Origin: CBDCZI01 sp965224495
GTDB taxonomy: Bacteria > Bacteroidota > Bacteroidia > Cytophagales > JAAEPT01
NCBI GenBank assembly: GCA_965224495.1
Contig: CBDCZI010000025.1
Location: 186,001-250,000 of the forward strand
DNA length: 64,000 nt
Direction of reading: 5' to 3'
A program made the position numbers and the translations under genes. Shown piece after piece: positions 17,760 through 26,711 of this stretch; position 1 is the stretch's first letter; each line of letters opens with the position of its first letter. The notes under the pieces were generated by a model that saw only the letters and a list, made by a program, of their open reading frames with translations, was not told the DNA's origin and ran no database searches.

Positions 17760-18104
17760 ATGTTTATTGAAGTAATGAAATCAAAAATCCACCGTGTGGC
17801 AGTCACAGAAGCTGACTTAAACTATGTGGGAAGTATAACAATTGATGAGGATTTGATTGATGCAGCAAATTTACTTGTGCACGAAAAAGTACAAATAGTG
17901 AATGTAAATAATGGCGAGCGAATTGAAACTTATGTCATCAAAGGCGAGCGAGGAAGTGGTGTGATTTGTCTTAACGGACCAGCTGCCCGAAGAGCGCAAG
18001 TTGGCGATGTTGTGATTATTATTTCTTACGCAACAATGGATTTTGAAGAAGCAAAAACATTTGAACCGAGTGTAATCATGCCTAAAGAGGGCAATAAATT
18101 ATAA
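17760..18104 (+). CDS. panD: Aspartate 1-decarboxylase
   Basis: Pyruvoyl enzyme producing beta-alanine from aspartate. The self-cleavage site Gly24-Ser25 (YVGSITIDE) generates the pyruvoyl group on Ser25. NGPAARRAQVGD is the conserved substrate-side loop. 114 aa is full length; the start gives the usual M-x-I-E-V-x-KSKIHR opening. It sits 45 bases after panC. Confidence 0.96.
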   Translation: MFIEVMKSKIHRVAVTEADLNYVGSITIDEDLIDAANLLVHEKVQIVNVNNGERIETYVIKGERGSGVICLNGPAARRAQVGDVVIIISYATMDFEEAKTFEPSVIMPKEGNKL

Positions 18105-18110
18105 AATAAG

Positions 18111-19121
18111 ATGAATAAACTCTTGAAAAATACTTTACAGTATACTTTTTTCCTCGGAATTGCTGGTGTCTTATTGTATGTCGCATTTGACGGTTACGAT
18201 TTTGACAAAGTGTTTATCAAGTGGGAAAAAGCCAACAAACTACCTATTATATTGTCAGGAGTGGCGGTGTTATTATCTCACCTCTTTCGGGCGATGCGTT
18301 GGAAATTGTTATTGAACCCTTTAGGCTATCAATTTACGACAGTCAATAGCTACCTATCTGTTTTAGTAGGATATGGTGTGAATATTATTGTGCCAAGAGG
18401 AGGTGAAGTTGCTCGTTGTATCAACTTGAATAAGTTAGAAGATGTACCAGTCAAACAAGGGCTAGGGACAGTAATTGCCGAACGTATCATTGATTTATTG
18501 TTTTTAATGGGCAGTATAGGCTTAGCGTTAATTATTGCTTTTGATGATTTGATGGCGGTGATTAAAGATTATTTAGCTCAGGTAGAAGCAAAAGGTGAAG
18601 AAAATGCAATTAGCCTTTGGGGTGTAATAGGAATTGGTGTATTGTTATTATTAGTTGTTGGTTTTGTAGCGACCTCTAAAATTGGAAAGATTGTAGCTTT
18701 TAGAATTAAGCTAAAACAATTTTTTGTTGATTTGGGTGAAGGTGTCATGTCGATATTCAAATTGGAACACAACATTTTGTTTTTTGTTTATACAGTAGCG
18801 ATTTGGGGGCTTTACTTCTTGATGGCTTATTTAGTCATTATTGCTTTCCCAGAAACAAGAGATTTAGGACTAGAAGGTGCTTTAATGGTTTTTGTGCTAG
18901 GAGCAGTTGCTATGGCAATGCCTTCACCAGGAGGAACAGGAACGTACCACGTATTTGTACCTTTAGGGATATTTATGTTGTATGGCATTCCAAAAGATGA
19001 TGGTTTGGCTTTTGCTACTATCTTTCACGGGTGGCAAACTGCTGTGCATTTAATAGTAGGAGGTATAACGATTGTAGTAAGTCAAATATTGATAAAGAAG
19101 AATGAAAAAATCAGCAGATAA
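18111..19121 (+). CDS. YbhN/AglD-type integral membrane protein (LPG synthase TM-region-like)
   Basis: A polytopic inner-membrane protein of the flippase-like family that shares the membrane part of lysylphosphatidylglycerol synthases (UPF0104). About eight to nine hydrophobic segments are visible, with the family motifs AMRWKLLL near 61-68, NIIVPRGGEVAR (91-102) and PSPGGTGTYH near 272-281. It starts 6 bases after panD and overlaps the next gene by 20 bases. Lipid or glycolipid transport is a family-level guess. Confidence 0.82.
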   Translation: MNKLLKNTLQYTFFLGIAGVLLYVAFDGYDFDKVFIKWEKANKLPIILSGVAVLLSHLFRAMRWKLLLNPLGYQFTTVNSYLSVLVGYGVNIIVPRGGEVARCINLNKLEDVPVKQGLGTVIAERIIDLLFLMGSIGLALIIAFDDLMAVIKDYLAQVEAKGEENAISLWGVIGIGVLLLLVVGFVATSKIGKIVAFRIKLKQFFVDLGEGVMSIFKLEHNILFFVYTVAIWGLYFLMAYLVIIAFPETRDLGLEGALMVFVLGAVAMAMPSPGGTGTYHVFVPLGIFMLYGIPKDDGLAFATIFHGWQTAVHLIVGGITIVVSQILIKKNEKISR

Positions 19122-19587
19122 AGTATTAAACCGTTACCAGTTTGTCGAGTTTGTAAAAGAATGTAAAGCAAAAGGTAAAAAAGTAGTGTTTACAAACGGC
19201 TGTTTTGATTTGGTTCATTTTGGTCATATCGATTACTTAGAAAAAGCGAGAGCTTGTGGTGATATTTTGGTGATGGGTGTAAATACAGATGAATCTGTAC
19301 GTCGATTAAAAGGAAGTCAGCGTCCCATAGTTCAAGAGTTTGATAGAGCGAGAGTACTTGCTGCCTTCGAGTTTGTTGATGCGATTACGTTGTTTGATGA
19401 CGAAACACCTTTTGAATTAATTTCGGAATGTATCCCAAATGTATTGGTCAAAGGAAGTGATTATACGGTAGATAATATCGTGGGTGCAGATACCGTATTG
19501 GCAAATGGAGGTGAGGTGAAAACAATCGACTTTGTAGATGGGTATTCGACGTCATCGACCATAGCGAAAATAAAGGCATTGATTTAA
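19102..19587 (+). CDS. rfaE2: RfaE2-type nucleotidyltransferase (ADP-heptose synthase domain)
   Basis: Cytidylyltransferase-fold enzyme similar to the C-terminal domain of HldE, which adenylates heptose-1-phosphate for LPS core synthesis. TNGCFDLVHFGH (31-42) is the nucleotide-binding signature, VKGSDYTVDNIVG and the final YSTSSTI (147-153) are specific to this group. The separate one-domain form is usual in Bacteroidota. No kinase domain (RfaE1) is in the window, so the heptose role is inferred from the family. Confidence 0.88.
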   Translation: MKKSADKVLNRYQFVEFVKECKAKGKKVVFTNGCFDLVHFGHIDYLEKARACGDILVMGVNTDESVRRLKGSQRPIVQEFDRARVLAAFEFVDAITLFDDETPFELISECIPNVLVKGSDYTVDNIVGADTVLANGGEVKTIDFVDGYSTSSTIAKIKALI

Positions 19588-19623
19588 AGAAATTTACTTT
19601 CTGAGCATTCTCTGAATGAATAA

Positions 19624-19661
19624 AAAAGGCTACTATTGAAACTGTTCAATAGTAGCCTTTT
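19624..19661 (+). terminator. Strong hairpin terminator after rfaE2
   Basis: A perfect 17-bp stem, AAAAGGCTACTATTGAA at 19624-19640 against TTCAATAGTAGCCTTTT at 19645-19661, with an ACTG loop and a T-rich tail. It is nearly symmetric. Confidence 0.92.
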
Positions 19662-19707
19662 CGTTCTTTTCCCCTAAAGAGTGGTTAGAGCAATAGAACA
19701 AACTCAG

Positions 19708-19767
19708 ATGCTGAAACAAGTTCAGCATGACCCTAACTAGCATGTCATTCCGAACTTGTTTCGGAAT
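19708..19767. repeat. Twin hairpin intergenic element with complementary loops
   Basis: Two short hairpins: ATGCTGAA/TTCAGCAT (19708-19715, 19721-19728) with loop ACAAG, and ATTCCGAA/TTCGGAAT (19747-19754, 19760-19767) with loop CTTGT. The loops are exact reverse complements, and the cores GAAACAAGTTC and GAACTTGTTTC mirror each other. Similar sequences are familiar to me as dispersed intergenic repeats in Flavobacteria. No second copy was seen in this window. Confidence 0.65.
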
Positions 19768-19828
19768 CTGATAAACACACCCACGGTTAATGGGACAAGT
19801 ACAAGCCTTTTATATCCATTCAGTTAAT

Positions 19829-20968
19829 TTATTTCAAAATCTCTCTAGCGATGATGATTTGTTGTATTTCGGAAGTCCCTTCGTAAATTTGTGTGATTTT
19901 GGCATCTCTCATCATACGTTCGACATGGTATTCTTTTACATAGCCATAACCACCATGTACCTGAATAGCATCAATAGTTACTTCCATTGCTATTTGTGAA
20001 GCATAATATTTTGCCATTGCTCCCTCTTTGGTGTAAGGTCTGTTGTTGTCTTTTAAGAAGGCAGCCTTCAAACAAAGGTGTGTAGCATTTTCTATTTTCG
20101 TAGCCATATTTGCCAACATAAACTGTATCGCTTGGTGTTTAGCGATAGGTTTGCCAAAAGTCTCACGTTCTTTAGCGTAAGCCAAAGACAAATCTAATGC
20201 TCCAGAAGCGATACCCAAAGCCTGTGAAGCAATCCCTAATCGACCACCATCTAAAATTTGCATAGCTAACTTAAACCCAAAGCCTTCCTCGCCAATTCTA
20301 TTCTTTTTTGGTATTTTGACGTCATTAAACAGTAGCGTGTGTGTGTCAGACGAGCGTATGCCTAGTTTGTTTTCCTTTTTACCGATAAGAAAACCTTCCC
20401 AGCCTTTTTCAACAATAAAGGCGTTAATTCCTTTGTGTCCTAATTCATTGTTAGATTGAGCAAAAACAATATAATAATCTGCATTTCCTCCATTGGTAAT
20501 CCAGTTTTTTGTGCCGTTTAACAAATAACAATCATCTTGTTCGATGGCTGTAGTTTTTTGGGCAGTAGCATCTGATCCTGCTTCGGGTTCAGACAACGCA
20601 AAAGCACCTAATTTTTTTCCAGAAGCTAAAGGCGTGAGGTATTTTTCTTTTTGTTCTTCAGTACCATATTTCTCCATTCCCCAACATACAAGAGAATTGT
20701 TTACTGACATAATCACGGCCGCCGAAGCATCTACTTTCGCTATTTCCGTCATTGCTAAGACGTAAGACACCGCGTCCATACCACTACCTCCATATTTCGG
20801 GTTGACCATCATCCCCATAAAACCTAACTCGCCCATCATTTTAACTTGCTCTTTAGGGAAAAGTTGTTTTTCATCACGTTCGATGACGTCGGGAAATAAA
20901 TGGGTTACAGCAAAATCTTTTGCGGCCTCTTGGACAGCTAATTGTTCTTCGGTAAAATCAAAATTCAT
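19829..20968 (-). CDS. Acyl-CoA dehydrogenase
   Basis: FAD-dependent desaturation of short- or branched-chain acyl-CoA, passing electrons to ETF. The N-terminal helical domain (FDFTEEQ...), the middle FAD contact FALSEPEAGSDA and NWITNGG, and the C-terminal QIYEGTSEIQ with catalytic Glu363 are all intact. 379 aa is the common SCAD/BCAD size; chain-length preference cannot be read off. Monocistronic, divergent from the surface protein at 21.2 kb. Confidence 0.93.
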   Translation of the reverse strand: MNFDFTEEQLAVQEAAKDFAVTHLFPDVIERDEKQLFPKEQVKMMGELGFMGMMVNPKYGGSGMDAVSYVLAMTEIAKVDASAAVIMSVNNSLVCWGMEKYGTEEQKEKYLTPLASGKKLGAFALSEPEAGSDATAQKTTAIEQDDCYLLNGTKNWITNGGNADYYIVFAQSNNELGHKGINAFIVEKGWEGFLIGKKENKLGIRSSDTHTLLFNDVKIPKKNRIGEEGFGFKLAMQILDGGRLGIASQALGIASGALDLSLAYAKERETFGKPIAKHQAIQFMLANMATKIENATHLCLKAAFLKDNNRPYTKEGAMAKYYASQIAMEVTIDAIQVHGGYGYVKEYHVERMMRDAKITQIYEGTSEIQQIIIAREILK

Positions 20969-21056
20969 ATAAAAAGCTAAATAATTAGTAAAAGTAATTG
21001 TTTGTAAGCGTACTAAAATTGATACGGATAAGAGATGAACTTGTTAGTGTTCGCAA

Positions 21057-21064
21057 CAAAATTA
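21057..21064 (-). promoter_or_regulatory. -7 box candidate for the acyl-CoA dehydrogenase
   Basis: The minus strand reads TAATTTTG, matching TAnnTTTG, about 90 bases before the ATG. There is no matching TTG at -33. Confidence 0.3.
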
Positions 21065-21223
21065 CTTGTAACACGCTATATATTTATAGATTTAAGAATA
21101 AAGTAAAGTCACTATTTATCACTAAAACGCATTAATAGTCAGTAGAGTGTAAATAATACATTACTTACCATTATTTGTTCTTTATCTTTTTTACATTAGT
21201 ACTTTATTTTAAATGAATACATT

Positions 21224-24200
21224 ATGAAACTTAGGGTTTTAATTTTTGGCTTATTTTTTAATTTTTGTTTACTCTCTTTTGGGGCAGTTATACCTGTAAC
21301 TAATATGGTGGATGACCCTACTGCTATGGGGAGTTTAAGGTATGCGATAAACAATTCTCAACCAGGAGATGTGATAGAACTTGATTTCCCCGCTAGCACG
21401 ACATTGGTTTTAGAGCAAGGAGAATTGACTATTCCTCACAGTCTAACAATAAAAAGCAAGAATGGAGAGGTGAGTATAGATGCAGGAAATTCAAATAGAA
21501 TATTTATTGTAAACTCACCGAGCGACCCAACTCATCTAACAATAGAGAATATTAATTTTTTAAATGGAAATGTGACAGTAGAAGGAGGAGCTATCTTATT
21601 TAATTCACAGGGGAATTTAATTATTCGAAATTGTGATTTCACAGAAAATTTCGCTCAAAATGGCGGTGCAATTTATTTTAAAGGAAATGATCTAACGATT
21701 AGCCATTGCTTTTTTTATGAAAACGAAGCGTCAAACGGTTCTTTTGGTTTTAAAGGAGGAGCAGTCTATGCCGAAATAAACAAAGTAGGTACGATAAAAA
21801 ATAGTAGCTTTCAATACAATTCAGCAAAGCAAACAGGGGGAGCTCTTTATCTTTCGTCCAGTTCGGGAGAGGCTGTTAAAGTACAAAACTGTACGATGGT
21901 TGAAAACAACTCTTCAACTAATGGCGGAGCGGTTTACCTACAAGCAGGAATGTATTCATTTATTCATAACAGCATCTTAGACAATATAGCTACAACAGAT
22001 GGTGCTGGTGTCTATACCGAAACAGGAGCAACTGTGGCTTTTAGTAACAACCTGTTCAAAAATTCGCCAAAAAATTTAAAAAATAACGGAACAGCAACCA
22101 GTAACGGAGGAAATTTAATAGACAACGGAACAGGGTTTCCATACAACCAATTGGACAAAAGAGGTTATGTGAACTCTTTGTTAGATTTAGGCTTAGAAAC
22201 AGCTTTATCAACAGGTACTTTTGTTTCAGTGAGAAAATTGTTAAACACCAGTATAGCAAGAGATTTTGCTGTAGCAGACCACACCTTACCAACAGATGCG
22301 AACAATAACTCTCGTTTAGGACAACCTTCAGATGCAGGGGCAGTAGAGTATGGGCAAGGTCTAACAAGTTTAACGTCTATACTACCAACGGTAACAAAGA
22401 CCTGTGGAAAAACGGAAGTGATTTTTCAAGGAAATTTACCCACAGGAATGACTGGTAAATGGATATTACCATCAGATATTTATATAGCACCAGTAAATGT
22501 AAACAACAACCCGTTGACCATTAATTTATATAATGATAAAAGTTTTGAGGCGATTTGGCGTTTAGAAAACAGTAGTGGACAAGTACAATTTCAAACCCTA
22601 CCAGTTAATTACAGCTATTTTGAGTTTAGCTCTTTGTTTACCGACGAGATACACACGATATGTAAACCAGAGGCGACTATCAATATCTCGTATATGATTA
22701 CAGGAACGTACAATTGGTCGGCTTCTCCTTTGTCTGGGTCAGTCGGTAACGCAACGGTAGAAATTCCTTATGATGTCAACCTGGAGTTAGAAGATGTTGG
22801 TGCGGGCTATCAAGAGTTTTTGGTAACAGTAACGAATGGGCATTGCACGTTGAAAGATACAGCGAAGGTGGAGCGATTAGTACCCGTTCCTCATCCTGTC
22901 TATGGTGCGCAGAAAATCATTACAGTAAACTCTATTGTTTTAAATAACTCGCAACATACTAATTCGGGAGATGGCGTTTGGACGAATTTAGAACAGTTTC
23001 CATCTACAGTCATAGCTCCGATAATAACAGTTAACTCATTTGGCTTGCCAAACAGTACAGTGTCCAATTTAACCACGGAATGTGCTCGCTATACCGTGCA
23101 ATTAAAAAATAACACAACAGACAATTGCCCTGCCTATGTTCTTGATATAATAAGAAAGCCGACGACTGGTGAATGTTTAGAAATAAACAGACACGGAACG
23201 GATGCGTGGTGTTCTAAAGATACAAAAACCTTGGAAGTAGTAACTACGCAATCAGCACCTTACCATTGGTCTTCTCCCAATCCAAAAGTTACTTTTACCA
23301 ATCCTCAAGGAAAAAAAACGAAGATAAAAACGAATGGAGCATTAGGTAATGTCATAGTGAACTTTACTGATGCAGGGAGTGCCAAACAAGTAACTTATGA
23401 AGTGTTTCACCAACCCTTCTTAGACTTAGGAGATGATTTGGTAGTTAATATAAGTAAAGTGATTCTTAGACCTAAAGACACCACGAAAATTGGGGATGCG
23501 TTTGATTGGTATGTAAATGGTATAAATGGAGGTAGTGGTATTGTTGTTTTAAACACAATAGACAGAGAGGCTACTATTACTACCCTAAACCCTAAAAACA
23601 ACGTAATTCGTAGAGATTACGAAGTAACGAATACTGATGGTACTCGTTGTTCTACCAAAGACAGTATCAATGTCTTTTATGAAACGGATATTTCTCAAAA
23701 TTTAGATACTACTTCTCACACCTTAGTAGTCGATAACAGTGGGCAACTTATTATCGATGTTGAGCGTATTCTTCGTGAAAAAACGAATTACCCAGGCGAT
23801 TTTAGCATGTTTAGTATTAAGCGTCATATCAAAAGTGATAAAGTACACGTAGAGCAAATCGGTAATACGCCTTATTTAAGATTGACTTACGCCAAAAAAA
23901 GTGATATCTCGCTCTCAGATTATGTTGAAGTCGAAACTTGTAGTCAAAATAAAAATGCTTGTTACAACCTGCGTGTGTATTTGCGAGAAAGATTGACCGA
24001 TGCTAAAATCATTGTTTATAATGCCGTTTCGCCTAACAACGACGAAATGAATGATTATTTGCACTTGGCAAACGTCGAGTATTTTGAGAATATTAGCGTG
24101 ATGGTATTTACTCGTGCAGGAAATATTGTGTGGCTTTCTGACAAAAATGGAGGGAGCTATAACAACGAAACCGTACGTTGGGATGGTTTAGATAACGACG

Positions 24201-24313
24201 GAGAAAAGCTATTAGACGGAACTTATTATTATATTGTACGCTATCAAAATTCCGAACAAAACGGAGGGGGAAAGAAAAAAACACTTAAAGGGTTTTTGGA
24301 ATTAAGGTTTTAG
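21224..24313 (+). CDS. Large surface protein with beta-helix and type IX (type B) sorting domain
   Basis: A 1029-aa exported protein. Residues 1-20 are a signal peptide. About 30-370 form a parallel beta-helix of the right-handed type: a GSLRYAINNSQPGD start followed by repeated GGAxxF/GGAVYx turns (GGAILF, GGAIYF, GGAVYA, GGALYL, GGAVYL). The middle carries Ig-like/PKD-like strands with paired cysteines. About 935-1029 is the gliding motility-associated C-terminal domain (NAVSPNNDEMNDYLHL ... FTRAGNIVW ... WDGLDNDGEKLLDGTYYY), the type B signal for the type IX secretion system. Probably an adhesin or glycan-binding surface protein; ligand unknown. Confidence 0.9.
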   Translation: MKLRVLIFGLFFNFCLLSFGAVIPVTNMVDDPTAMGSLRYAINNSQPGDVIELDFPASTTLVLEQGELTIPHSLTIKSKNGEVSIDAGNSNRIFIVNSPSDPTHLTIENINFLNGNVTVEGGAILFNSQGNLIIRNCDFTENFAQNGGAIYFKGNDLTISHCFFYENEASNGSFGFKGGAVYAEINKVGTIKNSSFQYNSAKQTGGALYLSSSSGEAVKVQNCTMVENNSSTNGGAVYLQAGMYSFIHNSILDNIATTDGAGVYTETGATVAFSNNLFKNSPKNLKNNGTATSNGGNLIDNGTGFPYNQLDKRGYVNSLLDLGLETALSTGTFVSVRKLLNTSIARDFAVADHTLPTDANNNSRLGQPSDAGAVEYGQGLTSLTSILPTVTKTCGKTEVIFQGNLPTGMTGKWILPSDIYIAPVNVNNNPLTINLYNDKSFEAIWRLENSSGQVQFQTLPVNYSYFEFSSLFTDEIHTICKPEATINISYMITGTYNWSASPLSGSVGNATVEIPYDVNLELEDVGAGYQEFLVTVTNGHCTLKDTAKVERLVPVPHPVYGAQKIITVNSIVLNNSQHTNSGDGVWTNLEQFPSTVIAPIITVNSFGLPNSTVSNLTTECARYTVQLKNNTTDNCPAYVLDIIRKPTTGECLEINRHGTDAWCSKDTKTLEVVTTQSAPYHWSSPNPKVTFTNPQGKKTKIKTNGALGNVIVNFTDAGSAKQVTYEVFHQPFLDLGDDLVVNISKVILRPKDTTKIGDAFDWYVNGINGGSGIVVLNTIDREATITTLNPKNNVIRRDYEVTNTDGTRCSTKDSINVFYETDISQNLDTTSHTLVVDNSGQLIIDVERILREKTNYPGDFSMFSIKRHIKSDKVHVEQIGNTPYLRLTYAKKSDISLSDYVEVETCSQNKNACYNLRVYLRERLTDAKIIVYNAVSPNNDEMNDYLHLANVEYFENISVMVFTRAGNIVWLSDKNGGSYNNETVRWDGLDNDGEKLLDGTYYYIVRYQNSEQNGGGKKKTLKGFLELRF

Positions 24314-24593
24314 AAGAGCGGTCTTTTGGAGCATCCCCTTTTATATGAACTGATTTCTCGTTTATGATTAGCAACCATACAATAGAGAGGAAGATTTCTA
24401 ATAAAAGGAACAGCGGGGCGGGCTATACGTTGCAATCTTTTTGGTGTGAGGTTTATAGCTCTTTATTGAGTTTGTCAATAAATTTTCTGTAACAAATAAA
24501 GAAAGAGCCAAGAACCAAAAAGGATTTTCTCTTCTATCCCTATGCCGAACAAAGAATAGCGAATGGTTACTTTGCCTATGTGTTTGGAGCTTT

Positions 24594-25553
24594 TTAAAAC
24601 CGTCTATCAATAATTTGAAAAAGTTCGGTGACCGTATCCTCTTCATTACCCCATTCAAATTTCTCGGAATAGTTATCCAGCAGGTGATTTACGGCTTCAT
24701 CGTAAGAAGTGAATTGGTCCACCTTAGCAATTGCTTCTGCAAAAATACCATCTTGCCCTTTAAATAGTTTATTAATAAACAAATACCGTTGATTTAAACC
24801 AAAAGCAGTTTTTAAACTTGTTATTTTCCCTTGGTTTAGTTCCTCATTAAGAGAACGTTTCTCTTCTCCTTTCAATGCCTCGTTGATATTTATTGCCGGT
24901 ACTTCCAACTCTTCCGTTTCGCCTATTGTTTCTTCTGCACCCAATAGTTGAACTACGTCCAAAGGAAATAAGTCATTGATTTCGTCTAAAAATTGTTCGT
25001 GGTTGTAATGATTAGACTCATCTTCCAATAACGCATTCAATACAGGTTTGATTTCGTCAACAAGGATAGAACTTTTGTTTTTTTGCACCATATTGTCAAT
25101 GACACCAAGAAGAACGTGATTGTTCATTTTGGTGTATTTGGCTTGGTTACGCACATTTTTTAAATGAATAAACTCTTCGTTTGGTAAGACAATAACCGAA
25201 CGTAAATATTCGGCAGGAGCCAATACCAATAAAATAGTTTCTTCGATTGCACCTTCTAAAAGCGGTAAAAAATCTTTCTTTTCCATACGGATATGAAAAG
25301 ATAGTTTTTCCATAAAATCACCCAAAGCCTGTTTAACGTCAGCGTGGTCAAAATCAAAAAATGGACTTTTTAACTGAGCAGTTTCTCTTTCCCATTCTTC
25401 AAACAAGTTTTTAAGAATAAAGAAATTGATTTGTTTAACCGAACAAAAATCAACCAAGGCATTGCCCTCAATGATAAACTTATCTTGAAAAAATTTATCA
25501 CTTAATTCTTGTGCAGTTTCCTCTGCGTATTGGTGGAGGTAATTAAAGTCCAT
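24594..25553 (-). CDS. Conserved hypothetical protein with QRYLFINKLF C-terminal motif, 319 aa
   Basis: No enzyme motif is recognised. Residues 1-90 are a compact acidic domain, 90-190 are helical, 200-250 are low-complexity and Glu-rich, and the C-terminus (about 250-319) has a striking pattern: FGLNQRYLFINKLFKGQ, AIAKVDQFTSYDEAVNHLL, and a final ELFQIIDRRF. I recall this tail as conserved across Bacteroidota proteins of unknown function, but cannot search for it. No signal peptide or membrane helix, so cytoplasmic. It is divergent from the tRNA methyltransferase, with 112 bases between the two start codons. Confidence 0.7.
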   Translation of the reverse strand: MDFNYLHQYAEETAQELSDKFFQDKFIIEGNALVDFCSVKQINFFILKNLFEEWERETAQLKSPFFDFDHADVKQALGDFMEKLSFHIRMEKKDFLPLLEGAIEETILLVLAPAEYLRSVIVLPNEEFIHLKNVRNQAKYTKMNNHVLLGVIDNMVQKNKSSILVDEIKPVLNALLEDESNHYNHEQFLDEINDLFPLDVVQLLGAEETIGETEELEVPAININEALKGEEKRSLNEELNQGKITSLKTAFGLNQRYLFINKLFKGQDGIFAEAIAKVDQFTSYDEAVNHLLDNYSEKFEWGNEEDTVTELFQIIDRRF

Positions 25554-25665
25554 AGCTTAAAAAGATTAACTTGGTCAAATATACAACTATTTGAAATAGT
25601 TATTCGTTCTTTGCTGTTCGTTATTGGTAAAACAGCAGGTCTTACCGTTCAAACTACCGATATTT

Positions 25666-26376
25666 ATGAAACCCTTTCATTTTAAGCAATTCAAAATTTA
25701 CCACGAGCAATCCTTTAAAGTTGGTACAGATGGCGTGTTGTTAGGGACTTGGGTAAATATTTCGGGTCGACAATCTGTGTTGGATATTGGTACAGGGAGT
25801 GGACTTATTCCGTTGGTTATCGCCCAACGAACCGATAAAACAACTGTTATAGGAGTCGAAATAGACGAACTTTCATTTATCGAAGCGACAAAAAATGTAC
25901 AAGCATCACCTTGGGCAAACCGAGTAAGTATTATCAACGAAACCATTCAGTTATTTGCTGAAAAAGAAGAACCAAAATTTGATTTGGTGGTAAGTAATCC
26001 ACCTTATTTTATTAATTCATTAAAATCAACAAACAAAAAGAAAAATACGGCAAGGCATACTGATAGTTTGTCGTTTGAAGAGCTATTAGATGCTACTTTA
26101 AAGCTATTAACTACTGATGGAAAGTTGGCGTTGGTATTACCAAAAACAGCGGGAGGACTATTTATTACGTTAGCGAAACAAAAAGGGCTTTATTTAACAC
26201 GATTGACAGAAGTACGTTCAAAAAAAGACAAACCCGTAGAACGATTTTTAATGGAATTTTCTTTGAAGGAAAAGGTGTTGGAGCAAGATGAATTGGTAAT
26301 TCAATTTGAAAAACGCAATGATTACACACCTGCTTATACTGCGCTTACTAAAGATTTCTATACTATCTTTTCTTAG
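25666..26376 (+). CDS. trmN6: tRNA1(Val) (adenine(37)-N6)-methyltransferase
   Basis: SAM-dependent N6-adenine methyltransferase of the TrmN6/YfiC group. The characteristic N-terminus KPFHFKQF...KVGTDGVLLGTW is followed by the SAM motif LDIGTGSGLIPL and the catalytic NPPY (in VVSNPPYFINS). I chose the ATG at 25666 (236 aa) because the family begins there; a longer frame would need a TTG at 25624 and adds unrelated residues. The 3' end overlaps a convergent small lipoprotein gene by 14 bases. Confidence 0.88.
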   Translation: MKPFHFKQFKIYHEQSFKVGTDGVLLGTWVNISGRQSVLDIGTGSGLIPLVIAQRTDKTTVIGVEIDELSFIEATKNVQASPWANRVSIINETIQLFAEKEEPKFDLVVSNPPYFINSLKSTNKKKNTARHTDSLSFEELLDATLKLLTTDGKLALVLPKTAGGLFITLAKQKGLYLTRLTEVRSKKDKPVERFLMEFSLKEKVLEQDELVIQFEKRNDYTPAYTALTKDFYTIFS

Positions 26377-26536
26377 CCGACTTACCACGTTTGTCCACGT
26401 CGCTTTGGTTAAAAACACCTTTGCGTTTTTTTCCTTCTTGGCAAGTATCAGAACTATAAAAAATGTGCGTAAACTTATGGCACGAACTCAATCCGAAAAC
26501 GAATAATAAAACAAAAAGGGAATGGTATTTTTTCAT
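26363..26536 (-). CDS. Small lipoprotein, 57 aa
   Basis: Starting at the ATG 26536 the protein reads MKKYHSLFVLLFVFGLSSC, a compact lipoprotein signal with lipobox LSSC (Cys19). The mature peptide of about 39 residues is strongly basic (GKKRKG, DKRGKSAKKR) with one further Cys. A longer frame beginning at 26629 lacks sense for the first 31 residues. It overlaps the trmN6 stop on the other strand. Function unknown; the signal peptide is good evidence that it is a real gene. Confidence 0.6.
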   Translation of the reverse strand: MKKYHSLFVLLFVFGLSSCHKFTHIFYSSDTCQEGKKRKGVFNQSDVDKRGKSAKKR

Positions 26537-26666
26537 AAATGACCTTGCTATTACCTGCAATATACTACAATAATAAACACAGTTGTATAAAAAAGCGAAT
26601 TTCAAAATCAGAAAACTAACAAAAATCAATAAAAAAACAGACCGCTTACCGTCTTTTCGTGTAGGA

Positions 26667-26709
26667 ATTTAGATTAAGTTTCGTACCTTTATTTTAATTA
26701 AGTCTAAAT
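26667..26709 (+). promoter_or_regulatory. feoAB promoter with possible metalloregulator operator
   Basis: TACCTTTA at 26684-26691 fits the -7 consensus TAnnTTTG in seven of eight positions. It is flanked by an imperfect inverted repeat, ATTTAGATTAA (26667-26677) and TTAAGTCTAAAT (26698-26709), which resembles half-sites of DtxR/MntR-type iron or manganese repressors. The second half ends two bases before the feoA ATG, so a bound repressor would cover the start of the transcript. The regulator is inferred, not shown. Confidence 0.4.
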
Positions 26710-26711
26710 AG

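Noticed and set aside
24314..24593. 280-base gap between the surface protein and the unknown minus-strand gene; an open frame at 24398-24658
   Set aside because: The frame overlaps the real gene out of phase and has a biased, non-protein-like composition; no RNA fold or terminator was convincing.
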